A DNA stretch of 64,000 nucleotides from Pseudomonas paralactis. GTDB lineage: Bacteria > Pseudomonadota > Gammaproteobacteria > Pseudomonadales > Pseudomonadaceae. The stretch lies in NCBI RefSeq assembly GCF_001439735.1, contig NZ_JYLN01000002.1, forward strand, positions 620,001 through 684,000, given 5' to 3'. Each line of letters begins with the position of its first letter. Positions within the stretch are counted from its first letter, which is position 1. The notes under the pieces are model-generated. The model searched no databases and had not been told where the DNA came from. It saw nothing but the letters and a program-made list of their open reading frames with translations. This document shows positions 20,747 through 30,809 of this stretch, piece after piece. Position numbers and translations under genes: made by a program.

Positions 20747-21271
20747 ATGACCAGCGATCTGTTGCAACGCGGTAAAAATATCAAGCTGGCGATTTTCGAC
20801 GTTGACGGCGTACTGACCGACGGCCGCCTGTACTTTCTCGAAGACGGCAGCGAATTCAAGACATTCAATACGCTCGATGGCCAGGGCATCAAGATGCTGA
20901 TGGCGGCGGGCGTGCAAACGGCGATTATCAGCGGTCGAAAGACGCCGGTTGTGGAACGCCGCGCACAAAACCTCGGAATTGCTCACCTGTATCAGGGCCG
21001 CGAGGATAAACTGGTGGTACTGGACGAGCTTCTTGGCCAACTCAACCTAAGCTATGAACAAGTCGCCTATCTGGGTGACGACCTGCCCGACCTGCCGGTG
21101 ATTCGCCGGGTGGGCCTGGGCATGGCGGTCGCGAATGCCGCGGCGTTTGTGCGCGAACACGCCCATGGCATCACCACCGCCCGTGGCGGCGAAGGTGCTG
21201 CCCGCGAGTTCTGCGAGTTGATCCTGCGTGCCCAGGGCAGCCTTGAAGCAGCCCACGCCGCCTACCTATAG
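20747..21271 (+). CDS. kdsC: KDO-8-phosphate phosphatase
   Basis: A 174-residue HAD-family phosphatase releasing KDO from KDO-8-P. The nucleophile motif FDVDGVLTDG (D18, D20) and the later GDDLPDLPV magnesium motif are present; as in other KdsC there is no large cap domain. Its ATG follows the kdsD stop with no gap. Confidence 0.96.
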   Translation: MTSDLLQRGKNIKLAIFDVDGVLTDGRLYFLEDGSEFKTFNTLDGQGIKMLMAAGVQTAIISGRKTPVVERRAQNLGIAHLYQGREDKLVVLDELLGQLNLSYEQVAYLGDDLPDLPVIRRVGLGMAVANAAAFVREHAHGITTARGGEGAAREFCELILRAQGSLEAAHAAYL

Positions 21272-21279
21272 AGCGTTAT

Positions 21280-21852
21280 ATGCTGAGCAAAAAGATTCGC
21301 AACTTCCTGCTGTTCGGGGTCATTGCCGCGCTGTTCCTGGCGGTGGGCTACTGGAATATCAGCCCGGAGCGCTTTCTCGACAAGCCTGTTGCGCAGGTTG
21401 ACGAAGGTGTTATCGACTATTACGCCACCAACGCCTACAGCATTCAGTTCCTGCCGGACGGCAAGGTGCAGTATGAAATGACGTCGGACAAGGTCGAGCA
21501 CTTGAAGGCCTCTGAAGTCAGCCTGCTGACCAATCCGGACCTGAACCTGTATCGCGGCACCGAATTTCCATGGCATGTCACCAGCAAGCGTGGCGAGGTC
21601 AACCCGGACGGTACCGAAGTTGAACTGATCGACTCGGTTCGCGTCGCACGTACAGACGCGCAGAACCGCGACACCATCATTACCAGCAGTCGCATGACCG
21701 TATTCCCACAGAAGCAATATGCGCAGACCGAGCAAGACGTTAGAATCGACGGCGCTGGCGGTGTATCGACTGGCAAGGGAATGAAAGCGTATTTGAAAGA
21801 AAGCAGGATACACCTGCTATCGAACGTAAGAGGACAGTATGAGGCTCGTTAA
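21280..21852 (+). CDS. lptC: LptC, LPS transport bridge protein
   Basis: A 190-residue bitopic inner-membrane protein: short cytoplasmic start, one span (about residues 8-25), then a periplasmic beta-jellyroll. It hands LPS from LptB2FG to LptA. Overlaps lptA by 14 bases. Confidence 0.93.
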   Translation: MLSKKIRNFLLFGVIAALFLAVGYWNISPERFLDKPVAQVDEGVIDYYATNAYSIQFLPDGKVQYEMTSDKVEHLKASEVSLLTNPDLNLYRGTEFPWHVTSKRGEVNPDGTEVELIDSVRVARTDAQNRDTIITSSRMTVFPQKQYAQTEQDVRIDGAGGVSTGKGMKAYLKESRIHLLSNVRGQYEAR

Positions 21853-22372
21853 AACTCTCCCTATTTTGCTCGGTCTGGGCGCAGCACTGGGAAGCGTGAG
21901 CGCCTGGGCTCTGCCGAACGATAGCCAGCAACCGATCCACATCTCGGCTGACGATGCGCAGCTCGATGACAAGCAAGGTGTAGCCACCTACACCGGCGGT
22001 GTGATCATTACCCAGGGCTCGATGAAGATTACCGGTAATACGGTGACCCTGACGCGCACCCAGGCCGGCGATATCGATGTCGTAACCTCAGTGGGCAACC
22101 TGGCTTACTTCGAACAGAAGCAAAAGGCAGAAGATCCAGGCCCGATGAAAGGCTACGGCAAGACTATTCAATACCATGCCCAGCAAAATCGCATCGTCCT
22201 GATCGACCAGGCCAAAGTGCTCAGCGCCGACGGCAACTCGACCGAAGGCGAGAAAATCGTCTACAACACCAAGACCCAGGTCGCTCAGGCCGGTCGCGCC
22301 AATGGCAACAAGGTCACCGCACCTCGTCCACGCATCGACATGGTTATCCAGCCGAAGAAGAAGGCCGAGTAA
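21839..22372 (+). CDS. lptA: LptA, periplasmic LPS transport protein
   Basis: A 177-residue periplasmic protein with signal peptide ending SAWA (about residue 23) and an OstA-like jellyroll ([23 protein letters not shown]). It oligomerises to bridge LPS across the periplasm. Its stop overlaps the lptB start by one base. Confidence 0.95.
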   Translation: MRLVKTLPILLGLGAALGSVSAWALPNDSQQPIHISADDAQLDDKQGVATYTGGVIITQGSMKITGNTVTLTRTQAGDIDVVTSVGNLAYFEQKQKAEDPGPMKGYGKTIQYHAQQNRIVLIDQAKVLSADGNSTEGEKIVYNTKTQVAQAGRANGNKVTAPRPRIDMVIQPKKKAE

Positions 22373-23097
22373 TGGCGACCCTGAAAGCCCAGCACCTGGC
22401 CAAGGCCTATAAAAGCCGTCAGGTGGTACGTGATGTCAGCCTGTCGATCGACAGCGGCCAGATCGTCGGTTTGCTCGGCCCCAACGGTGCCGGCAAGACC
22501 ACCTGCTTCTATATGATTGTCGGGCTGGTCCAGGCCGATCAGGGTCGCGTATTGATCGACGACCTGGACGTCAGCCACCAGCCCATGCACGGTCGTGCAC
22601 GCGCCGGTATCGGCTATCTTCCCCAGGAAGCATCGATCTTCCGCAAACTGTCGGTGGCCGACAACATCATGGCGATCCTCGAGACCCGCAAGGAACTCGA
22701 CCGCGACGGCCGCCGCAAAGAGCTGGAAAGCCTGTTGCAGGAGTTCCACATCAACCACATTCGCGACAACCTCGGCATGAGCTTGTCCGGTGGTGAGCGC
22801 CGCCGCGTGGAAATCGCACGCGCCCTGGCCACCGCACCGAAGTTCATCCTGCTGGATGAACCGTTTGCCGGTGTTGACCCGATTTCGGTGGGCGATATCA
22901 AGCAGATCATTCACCACCTCAAGGCCAAGGGCATTGGTGTGCTGATCACCGACCACAACGTCCGTGAGACGCTGGATATCTGTGAAACCGCCTATATCGT
23001 TAACGATGGCCAGTTGATTGCTGAAGGCGACGCCGAGTCCATCTTGGCCAATGAGCTGGTCAAGGAAGTTTACCTGGGTCACGAGTTCCGCCTGTAG
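22372..23097 (+). CDS. lptB: LptB, ATPase of the LPS export ABC transporter
   Basis: A 241-residue ABC ATPase: Walker [10 protein letters not shown] (36-44), signature LSGGERRR, Walker [14 protein letters not shown]. It powers LPS extraction by LptFG, which are encoded elsewhere. Followed by the rpoN promoter region. Confidence 0.97.
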   Translation: MATLKAQHLAKAYKSRQVVRDVSLSIDSGQIVGLLGPNGAGKTTCFYMIVGLVQADQGRVLIDDLDVSHQPMHGRARAGIGYLPQEASIFRKLSVADNIMAILETRKELDRDGRRKELESLLQEFHINHIRDNLGMSLSGGERRRVEIARALATAPKFILLDEPFAGVDPISVGDIKQIIHHLKAKGIGVLITDHNVRETLDICETAYIVNDGQLIAEGDAESILANELVKEVYLGHEFRL

Positions 23098-23176
23098 ACG
23101 AAGTGGTATCGCGCCTTTTGCCGGAGCGCGCAGGAGTCAATAGAAACCTTGGTTTTTTTATTGTTACCGTGCTCTA

Positions 23177-23255
23177 GGCAAAGGCCCTGATATCAGGCAT
23201 ATAATTTGCTTATGTTTGGCGCTCACGCGCCCTGTCGTGGATGGCGCATTGCGCC
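23177..23255 (+). promoter_or_regulatory. rpoN promoter region with palindrome and twin hairpins
   Basis: A -10 hexamer TATAAT lies at 23200-23205, with only a weak -35. Immediately upstream is a perfect 12-bp palindrome CCTGATATCAGG (23186-23197), placed in the spacer. Downstream, two short stems with the same arms GGCGC/GCGCC (23218-23231 and 23243-23255) occupy the leader. Promoter call is by eye. Confidence 0.5.
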
Positions 23256-23281
23256 GGCGAATAAGGTGTTAAGCCCCTGCC

Positions 23282-24775
23282 ATGAAACCATCGCTAGTCC
23301 TGAGAATGGGCCAGCAGCTGACGATGACACCGCAGCTGCAACAGGCCATCCGCCTGCTCCAATTGTCGACCCTGGACCTGCAGCAGGAAATCCAGGAGGC
23401 CCTGGAGTCCAATCCGATGCTCGAACGCCAGGAAGAAGGCGACGACTTCGACAATGCCGACCCGCTGGCCGACAACATCGAGCAAAAACCCAACCCCGAC
23501 GTGCAGGAACCCTCCTACCAGGAAACCGCCCCTACAGTGGACAACCTGGAAGAAGGCGAATGGAACGAACGCATTCCCAACGAGCTTCCCGTGGATACCG
23601 CATGGGAAGACGTGTACCAGACCAGCGCGAGCAGCCTGCCGAGCAATGATGATGACGAGTGGGACTTCACCACCCGCACTTCGGCCGGCGAGAGCCTGCA
23701 GAGCCACTTGCTGTGGCAACTCAACCTGGCGCCGATGTCGGACACTGATCGCCTGATCGCGGTTACGCTGATCGATTGCATCAATAACCAGGGTTACCTG
23801 GACGAAACCCTCGACGAGATCCTCGAAGCCTTCGACCCGGAGCTGGACATCGAGCTGGACGAGATTGAAGCCGTCCTGCACCGCATCCAGCAATTCGAGC
23901 CCGCCGGCATCGGCGCCCGCACGCTCAGTGAGTGCCTCTTGCTGCAACTGCGCCAACTGCCGGCCAAGACGCCCTGGCTCACAGAGGCCCAGCGCCTGGT
24001 CAGCGACTACATCGATCTGCTGGGCAGCCGCGACTACAGCCAGTTGATGCGCCGCATGAAGCTCAAGGAAGACGACTTGCGCCAGGTCATTGAGCTGGTG
24101 CAGAGCCTCAACCCGCGCCCGGGCTCGCAGATTGAATCCAGCGAAGCCGAATACGTGGTTCCCGACGTGATCGTGCGCAAGGACAACGAGCGCTGGCTGG
24201 TGGAGTTGAACCAGGAGTCGGTGCCACGCCTGCGGGTCAACCCGCAATATGCAGGCTTTGTGCGCCGCGCCGATACCAGCGCCGACAACACCTTCATGCG
24301 CAACCAGTTGCAGGAAGCGCGGTGGTTCATCAAGAGCCTGCAAAGCCGCAATGAAACCCTGATGAAAGTCGCTACCCAAATTGTCGAGCACCAGCGCGGC
24401 TTCCTGGAATACGGCGACGAAGCCATGAAGCCTCTGGTGTTGCACGATATCGCCGAAGCAGTCGGCATGCATGAATCGACGATTTCACGGGTGACCACGC
24501 AAAAGTTCATGCATACCCCGCGCGGTATTTATGAGCTGAAATACTTTTTTTCCAGCCACGTCAGCACCTCCGAAGGCGGCGAATGCTCGTCCACGGCGAT
24601 CCGCGCGATCATCAAAAAACTGGTTGCCGCGGAAAATCAGAAAAAGCCGTTGAGTGACAGCAAGATCGCTGGTTTACTGGAGGCACAAGGCATTCAGGTC
24701 GCCCGTCGAACCGTCGCCAAGTACCGCGAGTCTCTTGGTATCGCGCCTTCCAGCGAGCGCAAGCGGTTGATGTGA
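23282..24775 (+). CDS. rpoN: RNA polymerase sigma-54 factor
   Basis: A 497-residue sigma-54. Region I is glutamine/leucine rich ([21 protein letters not shown]), region II acidic (about 60-110), then the core-binding domain, the helix-turn-helix and the RpoN box [10 protein letters not shown] near the C-terminus. It directs nitrogen, flagellar and other regulons. Followed by hpf, ptsN, rapZ and ptsO in the usual order. Confidence 0.98.
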   Translation: MKPSLVLRMGQQLTMTPQLQQAIRLLQLSTLDLQQEIQEALESNPMLERQEEGDDFDNADPLADNIEQKPNPDVQEPSYQETAPTVDNLEEGEWNERIPNELPVDTAWEDVYQTSASSLPSNDDDEWDFTTRTSAGESLQSHLLWQLNLAPMSDTDRLIAVTLIDCINNQGYLDETLDEILEAFDPELDIELDEIEAVLHRIQQFEPAGIGARTLSECLLLQLRQLPAKTPWLTEAQRLVSDYIDLLGSRDYSQLMRRMKLKEDDLRQVIELVQSLNPRPGSQIESSEAEYVVPDVIVRKDNERWLVELNQESVPRLRVNPQYAGFVRRADTSADNTFMRNQLQEARWFIKSLQSRNETLMKVATQIVEHQRGFLEYGDEAMKPLVLHDIAEAVGMHESTISRVTTQKFMHTPRGIYELKYFFSSHVSTSEGGECSSTAIRAIIKKLVAAENQKKPLSDSKIAGLLEAQGIQVARRTVAKYRESLGIAPSSERKRLM

Positions 24776-24850
24776 CAGGCGGGCCACAGCGTTCCAGTGG
24801 CGGGTATTCCCACCCGCCGCTTTATGCACTGGCAACGAAGGAGAAGCTGT

Positions 24851-25156
24851 ATGCAAGTCAACATCAGTGGACACCATGTAGAAGTCACTCCTCCACTGCG
24901 CGACTATGTCGAGCAGAAGCTGAGGAAACTTGAAGGCCATTTCGACAAGATCACCAACGTGCAGGTCATCATGAAGGTCGACAAGCTTCAGCAGAAAATC
25001 GAAGCGACCCTCCAGATCCCCGGTGGCGAAGTGGTTGCCAATGCAGAGCATGAAGACATGTATGCGTCGATTGACTTGCTCACCGACAAGCTCGACCGCC
25101 AACTCAAAAAGCATAAGGAAAAGAATCTGAGCCTGCTCCAAGGCACAGGTCGTTAA
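24851..25156 (+). CDS. hpf: ribosome hibernation promoting factor
   Basis: A 101-residue short-form HPF that binds the 30S decoding area and promotes 100S dimers in stationary phase. It starts MQVNISGHHVEVTPPLRDYV with AAGGAG upstream; an 18-codon open extension is ignored. It lacks the C-terminal dimerisation domain of long HPF. Confidence 0.94.
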   Translation: MQVNISGHHVEVTPPLRDYVEQKLRKLEGHFDKITNVQVIMKVDKLQQKIEATLQIPGGEVVANAEHEDMYASIDLLTDKLDRQLKKHKEKNLSLLQGTGR

Positions 25157-25166
25157 CTCTCCCCCC

Positions 25167-25631
25167 ATGATCCGACTTGAAACCATCCTGACCCCCGGCC
25201 GTTCCCTCGTGAACGTGCCGGGCGGCAGTAAAAAGCGCGCCCTCGAACAAATTGCCAACCTGATCAGCAGCCAAGTGCCTGAGCTGGAGATGCAAGATGT
25301 TTTCGAGGCTCTGATTGCCCGTGAAAAACTCGGCTCCACCGGTTTTGGCAACGGCATCGCCATTCCTCACTGCCGTCTCGAAGGCTGCGAGACCCCGGTC
25401 AGCGCCCTTCTGCACCTGGAAAAACCCATCGACTTCGACGCCATCGACGGTGCCCCGGTTGACCTGCTGTTCGTGCTGCTGGTCCCGCAAGCCGCCACCG
25501 ATGCGCACCTGGAACTGCTTCGTCAGATAGCCAGTATGCTCGACCGCAAGGAAGTACGTGACAAGTTGCGCAGTGCCAGCAGCAGCGAGGCGCTGTATCA
25601 GGTCGTCCTGGATGAACAAAACGGGCAGTAA
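25167..25631 (+). CDS. ptsN: PTS IIA-like nitrogen regulatory protein
   Basis: A 154-residue EIIA-Ntr domain. The phosphorylated histidine is His68 in [11 protein letters not shown]. It is the end of the PtsP-PtsO-PtsN chain, regulating potassium transport and carbon/nitrogen balance rather than sugar uptake. Ten bases after hpf. Confidence 0.96.
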   Translation: MIRLETILTPGRSLVNVPGGSKKRALEQIANLISSQVPELEMQDVFEALIAREKLGSTGFGNGIAIPHCRLEGCETPVSALLHLEKPIDFDAIDGAPVDLLFVLLVPQAATDAHLELLRQIASMLDRKEVRDKLRSASSSEALYQVVLDEQNGQ

Positions 25632-25633
25632 TC

Positions 25634-26491
25634 ATGCGTTTGATCATCGTCAGCGGCCGCTCCGGCTCAGGTAAAAGCACCGCCCTCAATGTGCTTGAGG
25701 ACAACGGTTTCTATTGCATCGACAACCTGCCGGCGGGTCTGCTGCCGGAGTTGGCAGAACGCGCTCTTATCCACACCGAACTGGCGCAACCGCTGGTCGC
25801 TGTGTCGATCGACGCCCGCAACCTGCCCAGCCACCTCTCGCGGTTTCCAGAGCTGCTCGAAGAGGTGCGCGCCAAGCACATTCATTGCGATGTGCTGTAC
25901 CTGGATGCCGATGAAGAAACCTTGCTCAAGCGTTTCTCCGAAACCCGTCGACGCCATCCGCTGAGCAGCGCCAACCGCTCCCTGGCCGAAGCCATTGAAG
26001 ACGAGACCAAGCTGCTGGGGCCGATCATTGATCTGGCCGACTTGAAAATCAACACCACCAACCTGAACCTGTATCAGTTGCGCGATGCGATCAAGTTGCG
26101 CCTTTTGAACCAGCCCGAGCCGGGGACGGCGTTTTTGGTCGAGTCGTTTGGCTTCAAGCGTGGCATGCCGGTCGATGCCGACCTGGTGTTCGATGTGCGC
26201 TGCCTGCCCAATCCTTATTGGAAGCCGGAGTTGCGCGATCAATCCGGTCTGGATCAGCCCGTCGTCGACTATCTGGCGGCACAACCGGATGTGGAAGAGA
26301 TGTTCCAGGATATCTCCAGCTACCTGCTGAAATGGTTGCCGCGTTTTGCCGCAAGCAATCGTGCGTACGTGACCATCGCCATCGGCTGCACAGGCGGCCA
26401 CCACCGCTCGGTTTACCTGACTGAACGGCTGGGCCAGGTGCTGCAACAAACCCTCAAGAATGTCCAGGTTCGCCACCGCGACCTAAGCTGA
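25634..26491 (+). CDS. rapZ: RNase adapter RapZ
   Basis: A 285-residue P-loop protein: Walker [10 protein letters not shown] (8-16), Walker B-like segment, and the C-terminal [11 protein letters not shown] block. In Enterobacteria it delivers GlmZ sRNA to RNase E; its targets in Pseudomonas are unclear. Two bases after ptsN. Confidence 0.95.
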   Translation: MRLIIVSGRSGSGKSTALNVLEDNGFYCIDNLPAGLLPELAERALIHTELAQPLVAVSIDARNLPSHLSRFPELLEEVRAKHIHCDVLYLDADEETLLKRFSETRRRHPLSSANRSLAEAIEDETKLLGPIIDLADLKINTTNLNLYQLRDAIKLRLLNQPEPGTAFLVESFGFKRGMPVDADLVFDVRCLPNPYWKPELRDQSGLDQPVVDYLAAQPDVEEMFQDISSYLLKWLPRFAASNRAYVTIAIGCTGGHHRSVYLTERLGQVLQQTLKNVQVRHRDLS

Positions 26492-26507
26492 AAGGAACAC
26501 CTGCGCG

Positions 26508-26780
26508 ATGCCCGCTCTGGAAATTGAAATCATCAACAAGCTGGGCCTGCACGCCCGGGCGTCGGCTAAATTCGTCGGCGTGGCCGGGCAGTTCCCCTGC
26601 CAGATCCGTGCTGGGCGCTCACCGGAGTCCATGGTCGATGGCAAGAGCATCATGGCGATGATGATGCTGGCGGCCGGCAAGGGCACCAGCATTCATCTGA
26701 GTACTGAAGGCGAGCAAGAGCAGGAAGCGATGGACGCATTGGTTGAGCTGATCAATAACAAATTCGATGAAGGTGAATAA
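26508..26780 (+). CDS. ptsO: NPr, nitrogen-branch HPr-like phosphocarrier
   Basis: A 90-residue HPr fold protein. The active histidine is His15 in KLGLHARASAKFV. It passes phosphate from PtsP to PtsN. Last gene of the kdsD-ptsO run; a REPIN follows 12 bases after its stop and no separate terminator is visible. Confidence 0.95.
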   Translation: MPALEIEIINKLGLHARASAKFVGVAGQFPCQIRAGRSPESMVDGKSIMAMMMLAAGKGTSIHLSTEGEQEQEAMDALVELINNKFDEGE

Positions 26781-26791
26781 CCGCCGATGAT

Positions 26792-26889
26792 GTAGGAGCG
26801 AGCTTGCTCGCGAAGAACGTCAACGATAATGCGGGCATTCTGGTTTCCTGCGGCGCGTGGGCATTCTTCGCGAGCAAGCTCGCTCCTAC
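26792..26889. repeat. REPIN copy 5
   Basis: GTAGGAGCGAGCTTGCTCGCG ... CGCGAGCAAGCTCGCTCCTAC with the AACGTCAACGATAA core, lying between the convergent ptsO and ZIP transporter genes where it can fold on either transcript. Confidence 0.92.
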
Positions 26890-26901
26890 ATAGGACGGGA
26901 T

Positions 26902-27795
26902 TTATCCTAAAGCTGTATCCATCACCATCATCAGGCAAAATCCGATACATAACCCCAGGCTCGCTAGCTTTTCGTGGCCGTTTCGGCGCGACTCGGGGAT
27001 CACTTCATGGGTCACTACCAACAACATTGCACCCGCGGCCAGCGCCAGTCCCAGGGGCAGCAACACCTCGGCCAGGCTCACCAGCCAGGCGCAAAGTACC
27101 GCAAATACCGGTTCAACCAATCCTGATGCGGCGCCAATCAAAAACGCTTTGACCCGCGACATTCCCGCCCCGGCCAGTACCAGCGCAATTACCAAGCCCT
27201 CGGGTACATCCTGCAACGCAATGCCCATGGCCAGACTGTCGGCATCCGCCATGCCTCCACCCGCGGAGACACCCACTGCCATACCTTCGGGAATGTTGTG
27301 CGCGATGATGGCAAACACAAAAAGCCAGATGCGCGGCGGGATCACCGGTTTATCCGGCGTCCCCACCAGCATCTCGGGGCTCGCACCGCAGACCTTGCGA
27401 TCTACCAGATACAACCCGAATGCGCCCAGCATGATACCGAAGCTGATCAGCCCACCCGCGCCCCACGGCGAAAGCCCCAGGCCTTCGGCCGCGGCAATAC
27501 CCGGCACGACCAACGAAAAGGCCGTCGCCGCCAGCATCACGCCCGCGCCGAAGCCCAGCAAGGTATCGCTCAACGCCGCCGGCATCCGCCGGATCACCAG
27601 CACCGGCACCGCGCCCAGTGCAGTGCCAAGCGCGCAAATGGCACCGCCCTGCAACGCGCGCAGGATGCGCGGCTCAAGGTCCAACCAGGCCAGCCCATGG
27701 GCCACCAGCAATGCAGTCCCTGCCAATAACAGCAGTGAGCCGAACGCATAACGGAACATTCGTACGCTGCTGATCGCCAGTGTTTCAGTGCCCAT
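26902..27795 (-). CDS. ZIP-family metal transporter
   Basis: A 297-residue membrane protein with eight or so hydrophobic segments. The metal-binding motifs HNIPEG and LQDVPEG of ZIP proteins lie in the fourth and fifth core helices. It likely imports divalent metal (zinc, iron or manganese). It directly follows sodA in the Fur-controlled operon, so manganese or iron supply under iron limitation is a reasonable inference, not proven by sequence. Confidence 0.88.
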   Translation of the reverse strand: MGTETLAISSVRMFRYAFGSLLLLAGTALLVAHGLAWLDLEPRILRALQGGAICALGTALGAVPVLVIRRMPAALSDTLLGFGAGVMLAATAFSLVVPGIAAAEGLGLSPWGAGGLISFGIMLGAFGLYLVDRKVCGASPEMLVGTPDKPVIPPRIWLFVFAIIAHNIPEGMAVGVSAGGGMADADSLAMGIALQDVPEGLVIALVLAGAGMSRVKAFLIGAASGLVEPVFAVLCAWLVSLAEVLLPLGLALAAGAMLLVVTHEVIPESRRNGHEKLASLGLCIGFCLMMVMDTALG

Positions 27796-27827
27796 AGTCG
27801 CCCTTAGATCTTGTTTTGGAGTGAATG

Positions 27828-28439
27828 TCAGGCCAAGGCGGCCTGGTAGCGGGCAGCAACTTCCGGCCAGTTGATAACGCTGTAGAACGCATTGATGTAT
27901 TCAGGGCGACGGTTCTGGTACCGCAAGTAATAGGCGTGTTCCCACACGTCCAGACCGAGGATGGGCGTATTGCCGCTCATCAGCGGGCTGTCCTGGTTGC
28001 CGCTGCTTTCCACGACCAGGGTGTCTTGCGGGGTCACGCTCAACCAGGCCCAACCACTGCCGAAACGGGTCAACGCGGCCTTGGTGAATGCCTCCTTGAA
28101 ACGGTCGAAACCGCCCAATTGCTCATCGATCGCCTTGCCCAGCGCGCCTTCGGGTTTACCGCCTCCTGTAGGCGACATGACCGCCCAGAACAACGAGTGG
28201 TTTGCGTGGCCGCCTCCTTGATTGACCACGGCAGCGCGCAATTTCTCCGGTAATTTTTGTACGCTGGAAACCAGCTTCTCCACTGGCCATCCGGCGAATT
28301 CGGTGCCTTCCACCGCAGCATTCAGGTTATTGATGTAGGTCTGGTGATGCTTGGTGTAGTGAATCTCCATGGTTTGCGCATCGATATGCGGCTCAAGGGC
28401 GTCATAGGCGTAAGGCAGGGCCGGCAGGGTGTAAGTCAT
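27828..28439 (-). CDS. sodA: superoxide dismutase, manganese type
   Basis: A 203-residue Mn/Fe-family SOD. Ligand blocks [22 protein letters not shown] and [12 protein letters not shown] are present. Placement after fagA-fumC-orfX matches the iron-starvation SodA of pseudomonads, which uses Mn when iron is low. The start is [13 protein letters not shown] at 28439; open codons upstream overlap orfX. Confidence 0.95.
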   Translation of the reverse strand: MTYTLPALPYAYDALEPHIDAQTMEIHYTKHHQTYINNLNAAVEGTEFAGWPVEKLVSSVQKLPEKLRAAVVNQGGGHANHSLFWAVMSPTGGGKPEGALGKAIDEQLGGFDRFKEAFTKAALTRFGSGWAWLSVTPQDTLVVESSGNQDSPLMSGNTPILGLDVWEHAYYLRYQNRRPEYINAFYSVINWPEVAARYQAALA

Positions 28440-28440
28440 A

Positions 28441-28869
28441 TCAATGGGCTCCATAGTGAGACGAGGGCGACTGCGGCGCAGCATCGCCCAGCAACCGGTG
28501 GGTGCGGGGGTACTCGCCGTGATCGCTGATGAAATTCAACAGCTCGACGTAGGTTTTGCTGCTCTGGCGCAACGCTGCCTCGCGCAACCTCGGGTTGAGC
28601 CGCGGGTCTTGCAGGGTCTGCAACAAACGCTGGTGAATGGCGCAGAGGTATTCCGCGCTTTCCTCGGGTTGATTCAGGCGCAAGTGCAGGTCTGCCAGGT
28701 TGTGATGGGAAATGACGCAGGCCGCCACTGCTTCGTCGGCATCCGCCCAGCGTTCAAACAATACCTGAGCCAGGGCCAGGGCTTGCAGATAGGCCTCGCG
28801 AGCATCCACCAACTCGCCCGCCATAAAGCAGCGATTGGCCCGTTCGATCGTACGTTTCCAGTGCTCCAT
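28441..28869 (-). CDS. OrfX of the fumC-sodA operon, TPR-like
   Basis: A 142-residue helical protein ([23 protein letters not shown] type repeats) that matches the position and size of OrfX in the Pseudomonas fagA-fumC-orfX-sodA operon. Helices with alternating Ala/Leu suggest a tetratricopeptide fold. Role unknown. sodA starts one base after its stop. Confidence 0.8.
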   Translation of the reverse strand: MEHWKRTIERANRCFMAGELVDAREAYLQALALAQVLFERWADADEAVAACVISHHNLADLHLRLNQPEESAEYLCAIHQRLLQTLQDPRLNPRLREAALRQSSKTYVELLNFISDHGEYPRTHRLLGDAAPQSPSSHYGAH

Positions 28870-28896
28870 GGTGAGCCTCCAAAGCAGGGTCGTTAG

Positions 28897-30273
28897 TTAC
28901 ACGCCGCCAGCCGTGAGCTTTTCGGGGTCCAGCAGGACTTCCAGTTGGCTGCGCGGCAGGTCGGTGTGCTCAAGGGCGACATCGATGACCGGACGGCCTT
29001 GCTGGTAAGCCTGCTTGGCAATTTCAGCGGCCTTCTGGTAACCAATGATCGGGTTAAGGGCGGTGACCAGGATCGGGTTGCGCGACAGCGCTTCCTTGAG
29101 CTTGGCTTGGTTGACCTTGAAGCTGGCAATGGCCTTGTCCGCCAGCAAACGACTGGAGTTGGCGAGCAATTCAAGGCTGCTGAGCAGGTTCTGGGCGATG
29201 ATCGGCAGCATCACATTCAGTTCGAAGTTGCCCGACTGACCGGCCACTGTGATGACAGCGTCATTGCCGATAACCTGCGCGGCCACCATCGCCGTGGCTT
29301 CGGGTATCACGGGGTTGACCTTGCCCGGCATGATCGACGAGCCAGGCTGCAAGCCCTCCAGCTCGATTTCACCGAGACCGGCGAGTGGGCCGGAGTTCAT
29401 CCAGCGCAGATCATTGGCGATCTTCATCAGTGACACCGCAGTGGCTTTCAACTGGCCGGAAACTGCGACGGCAGTGTCCTGAGAGCCAATCAGCGCAAAC
29501 AGGTTCTTGCCTGGCGTGAACTCGACCCCGGTCAAACGGCTCAGTTGCTGACTGAAACGCCCGGCAAATTCAGGATGCGCGTTGATCCCGGTGCCCACCG
29601 CAGTGCCGCCCTGGGCCAGTGCCTGCAAGGCCGGAAGCAGGTCCTGCAGGTGGCCGATATTGGCCTTGAGCTGTTGCGCCCAGCCATTGAGCACCTGGCT
29701 CATGCGTACCGGCATGGCGTCCATCAAGTGGGTGCGACCGGTCTTGATGAACGGATGCACCTCTTCGGCCTTCTGCTCGATCACTTGCACCAGGTGCAGC
29801 AGGGCCGGCAGCGTTTGCTCATGCAGTACCAGGGCGGCGCTGACGTGAATGGTGGTGGGAATAATGTCGTTGCTGCTTTGGCCGCAGTTGACGTGATCAT
29901 TGGGGTTGACCGCCTCGCCGAGCAAACGGCTGGCAAGGGTCGCAATCACTTCGTTGGCGTTCATATTGGAGCTGGTGCCAGAACCGGTCTGGAAGATATC
30001 CACCGGGAAGTGCTGCATGTAATCACCTTCCAGCAAGCCTTGGGCGGCGTCGACAATGGCCTTGCCCTGCCCTTCGCTGATCTGCTTGAGGTCGACGTTG
30101 ACCTTGGCCGCAGCCGTCTTGGCCAGGATCAGGGCGCGGATGAATTGCGCCGGCATACGCTGATGACTGATCGGGAAGTTGTTCACCGCACGCTGGGTTT
30201 GCGCGCCATATAACGCGTCTTGCGGCACATGCAGTTCGCCCATGCTGTCGCGTTCGATACGGGTGTTACTCAT
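28897..30273 (-). CDS. fumC: class II fumarate hydratase, iron-independent
   Basis: A 458-residue fumarase converting fumarate and malate without an iron-sulfur cluster, which suits iron-limited growth. The signature GSSIMPGKVNP is clear, as are TGSGTSSNMN and GRTHLMDA. Of two adjacent ATGs the one at 30273 has AAGGA at seven bases. It overlaps the fagA end. Confidence 0.96.
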   Translation of the reverse strand: MSNTRIERDSMGELHVPQDALYGAQTQRAVNNFPISHQRMPAQFIRALILAKTAAAKVNVDLKQISEGQGKAIVDAAQGLLEGDYMQHFPVDIFQTGSGTSSNMNANEVIATLASRLLGEAVNPNDHVNCGQSSNDIIPTTIHVSAALVLHEQTLPALLHLVQVIEQKAEEVHPFIKTGRTHLMDAMPVRMSQVLNGWAQQLKANIGHLQDLLPALQALAQGGTAVGTGINAHPEFAGRFSQQLSRLTGVEFTPGKNLFALIGSQDTAVAVSGQLKATAVSLMKIANDLRWMNSGPLAGLGEIELEGLQPGSSIMPGKVNPVIPEATAMVAAQVIGNDAVITVAGQSGNFELNVMLPIIAQNLLSSLELLANSSRLLADKAIASFKVNQAKLKEALSRNPILVTALNPIIGYQKAAEIAKQAYQQGRPVIDVALEHTDLPRSQLEVLLDPEKLTAGGV

Positions 30274-30661
30274 CATTAGATCCTTGCACCAAGTCAGAAA
30301 CGGAAATCGAAGGCAGTAATTCGCAGGTCGCCAATTGCCAGGCAAAGGTCTGCCAGCGCTTGAGGCGGCAGGCACAGTGGGAGAGTTTTTCCAGGTCGCG
30401 CAGCGGGCGCCACGCCTGGTCCAGGCACATCGAGCGCCAATGCCAGGGCAGTGCGATATCGCTGGCGGTGTCGATCAGCAGGCGAAATGACGTTTCGGCG
30501 ATCGTCCACGGATGGGTCGCGGTGCAACAGGCCAGGTATCGACCTTCATTGAGGTAATGTTCGATCAGGCGAGGTTCATTGGGATCCAGGCCACAGCGGA
30601 TCTGGCGGCTCATCCAGCGCCAGCTTTCCAGGTACGGATCCTCATGCAGGACAGAACTCAT
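30266..30661 (-). CDS. fagA: FagA, Fur-associated small protein
   Basis: A 131-residue protein, rich in Trp and Cys, first in the operon before fumC. Its place and size match fagA (Fur-associated gene A) of P. aeruginosa; function unknown. The start at 30661 (MSSVLHEDP) is chosen over a GTG nine bases upstream. A Fur box lies directly upstream. Confidence 0.82.
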   Translation of the reverse strand: MSSVLHEDPYLESWRWMSRQIRCGLDPNEPRLIEHYLNEGRYLACCTATHPWTIAETSFRLLIDTASDIALPWHWRSMCLDQAWRPLRDLEKLSHCACRLKRWQTFAWQLATCELLPSISVSDLVQGSNDE

Positions 30662-30676
30662 GATCCACACTCATTC

Positions 30677-30712
30677 GGTAATGATATTTATTATTAAATG
30701 ATATTGAGAATC
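30677..30712 (-). promoter_or_regulatory. Fur box(es) for the fagA-fumC-orfX-sodA operon
   Basis: GGTAATGATATTTATTATT (30677-30695) matches 15 of 19 positions of the Fur consensus GATAATGATAATCATTATC; an overlapping second site (30694-30712) matches 12 of 19. The AT-rich site begins 16 bases before the fagA ATG, so Fur with iron would block transcription. Confidence 0.8.
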
Positions 30713-30754
30713 AAAACAAGCATGACCGATTAAAACCTCCGTGGCATGAGCAAT

Positions 30755-30793
30755 AAAAAAGGCGCGCCATCCTTGGGATGGCGCGCCTTTTTG
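30755..30793. terminator. Rho-independent terminator
   Basis: AAGGCGCGCCATCC pairs with GGATGGCGCGCCTT around a TTG-type loop, with A-run before and T-run after. It ends pmbA transcription on the minus strand, upstream of the fagA promoter. Confidence 0.92.
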
Positions 30794-30809
30794 TTGAGTC
30801 CGGTAGAGG

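Noticed and set aside
23105..23125. Possible sigma-54 (-24/-12) promoter before rpoN
   Set aside because: GG and GC are separated by 13 bases rather than the required 10.
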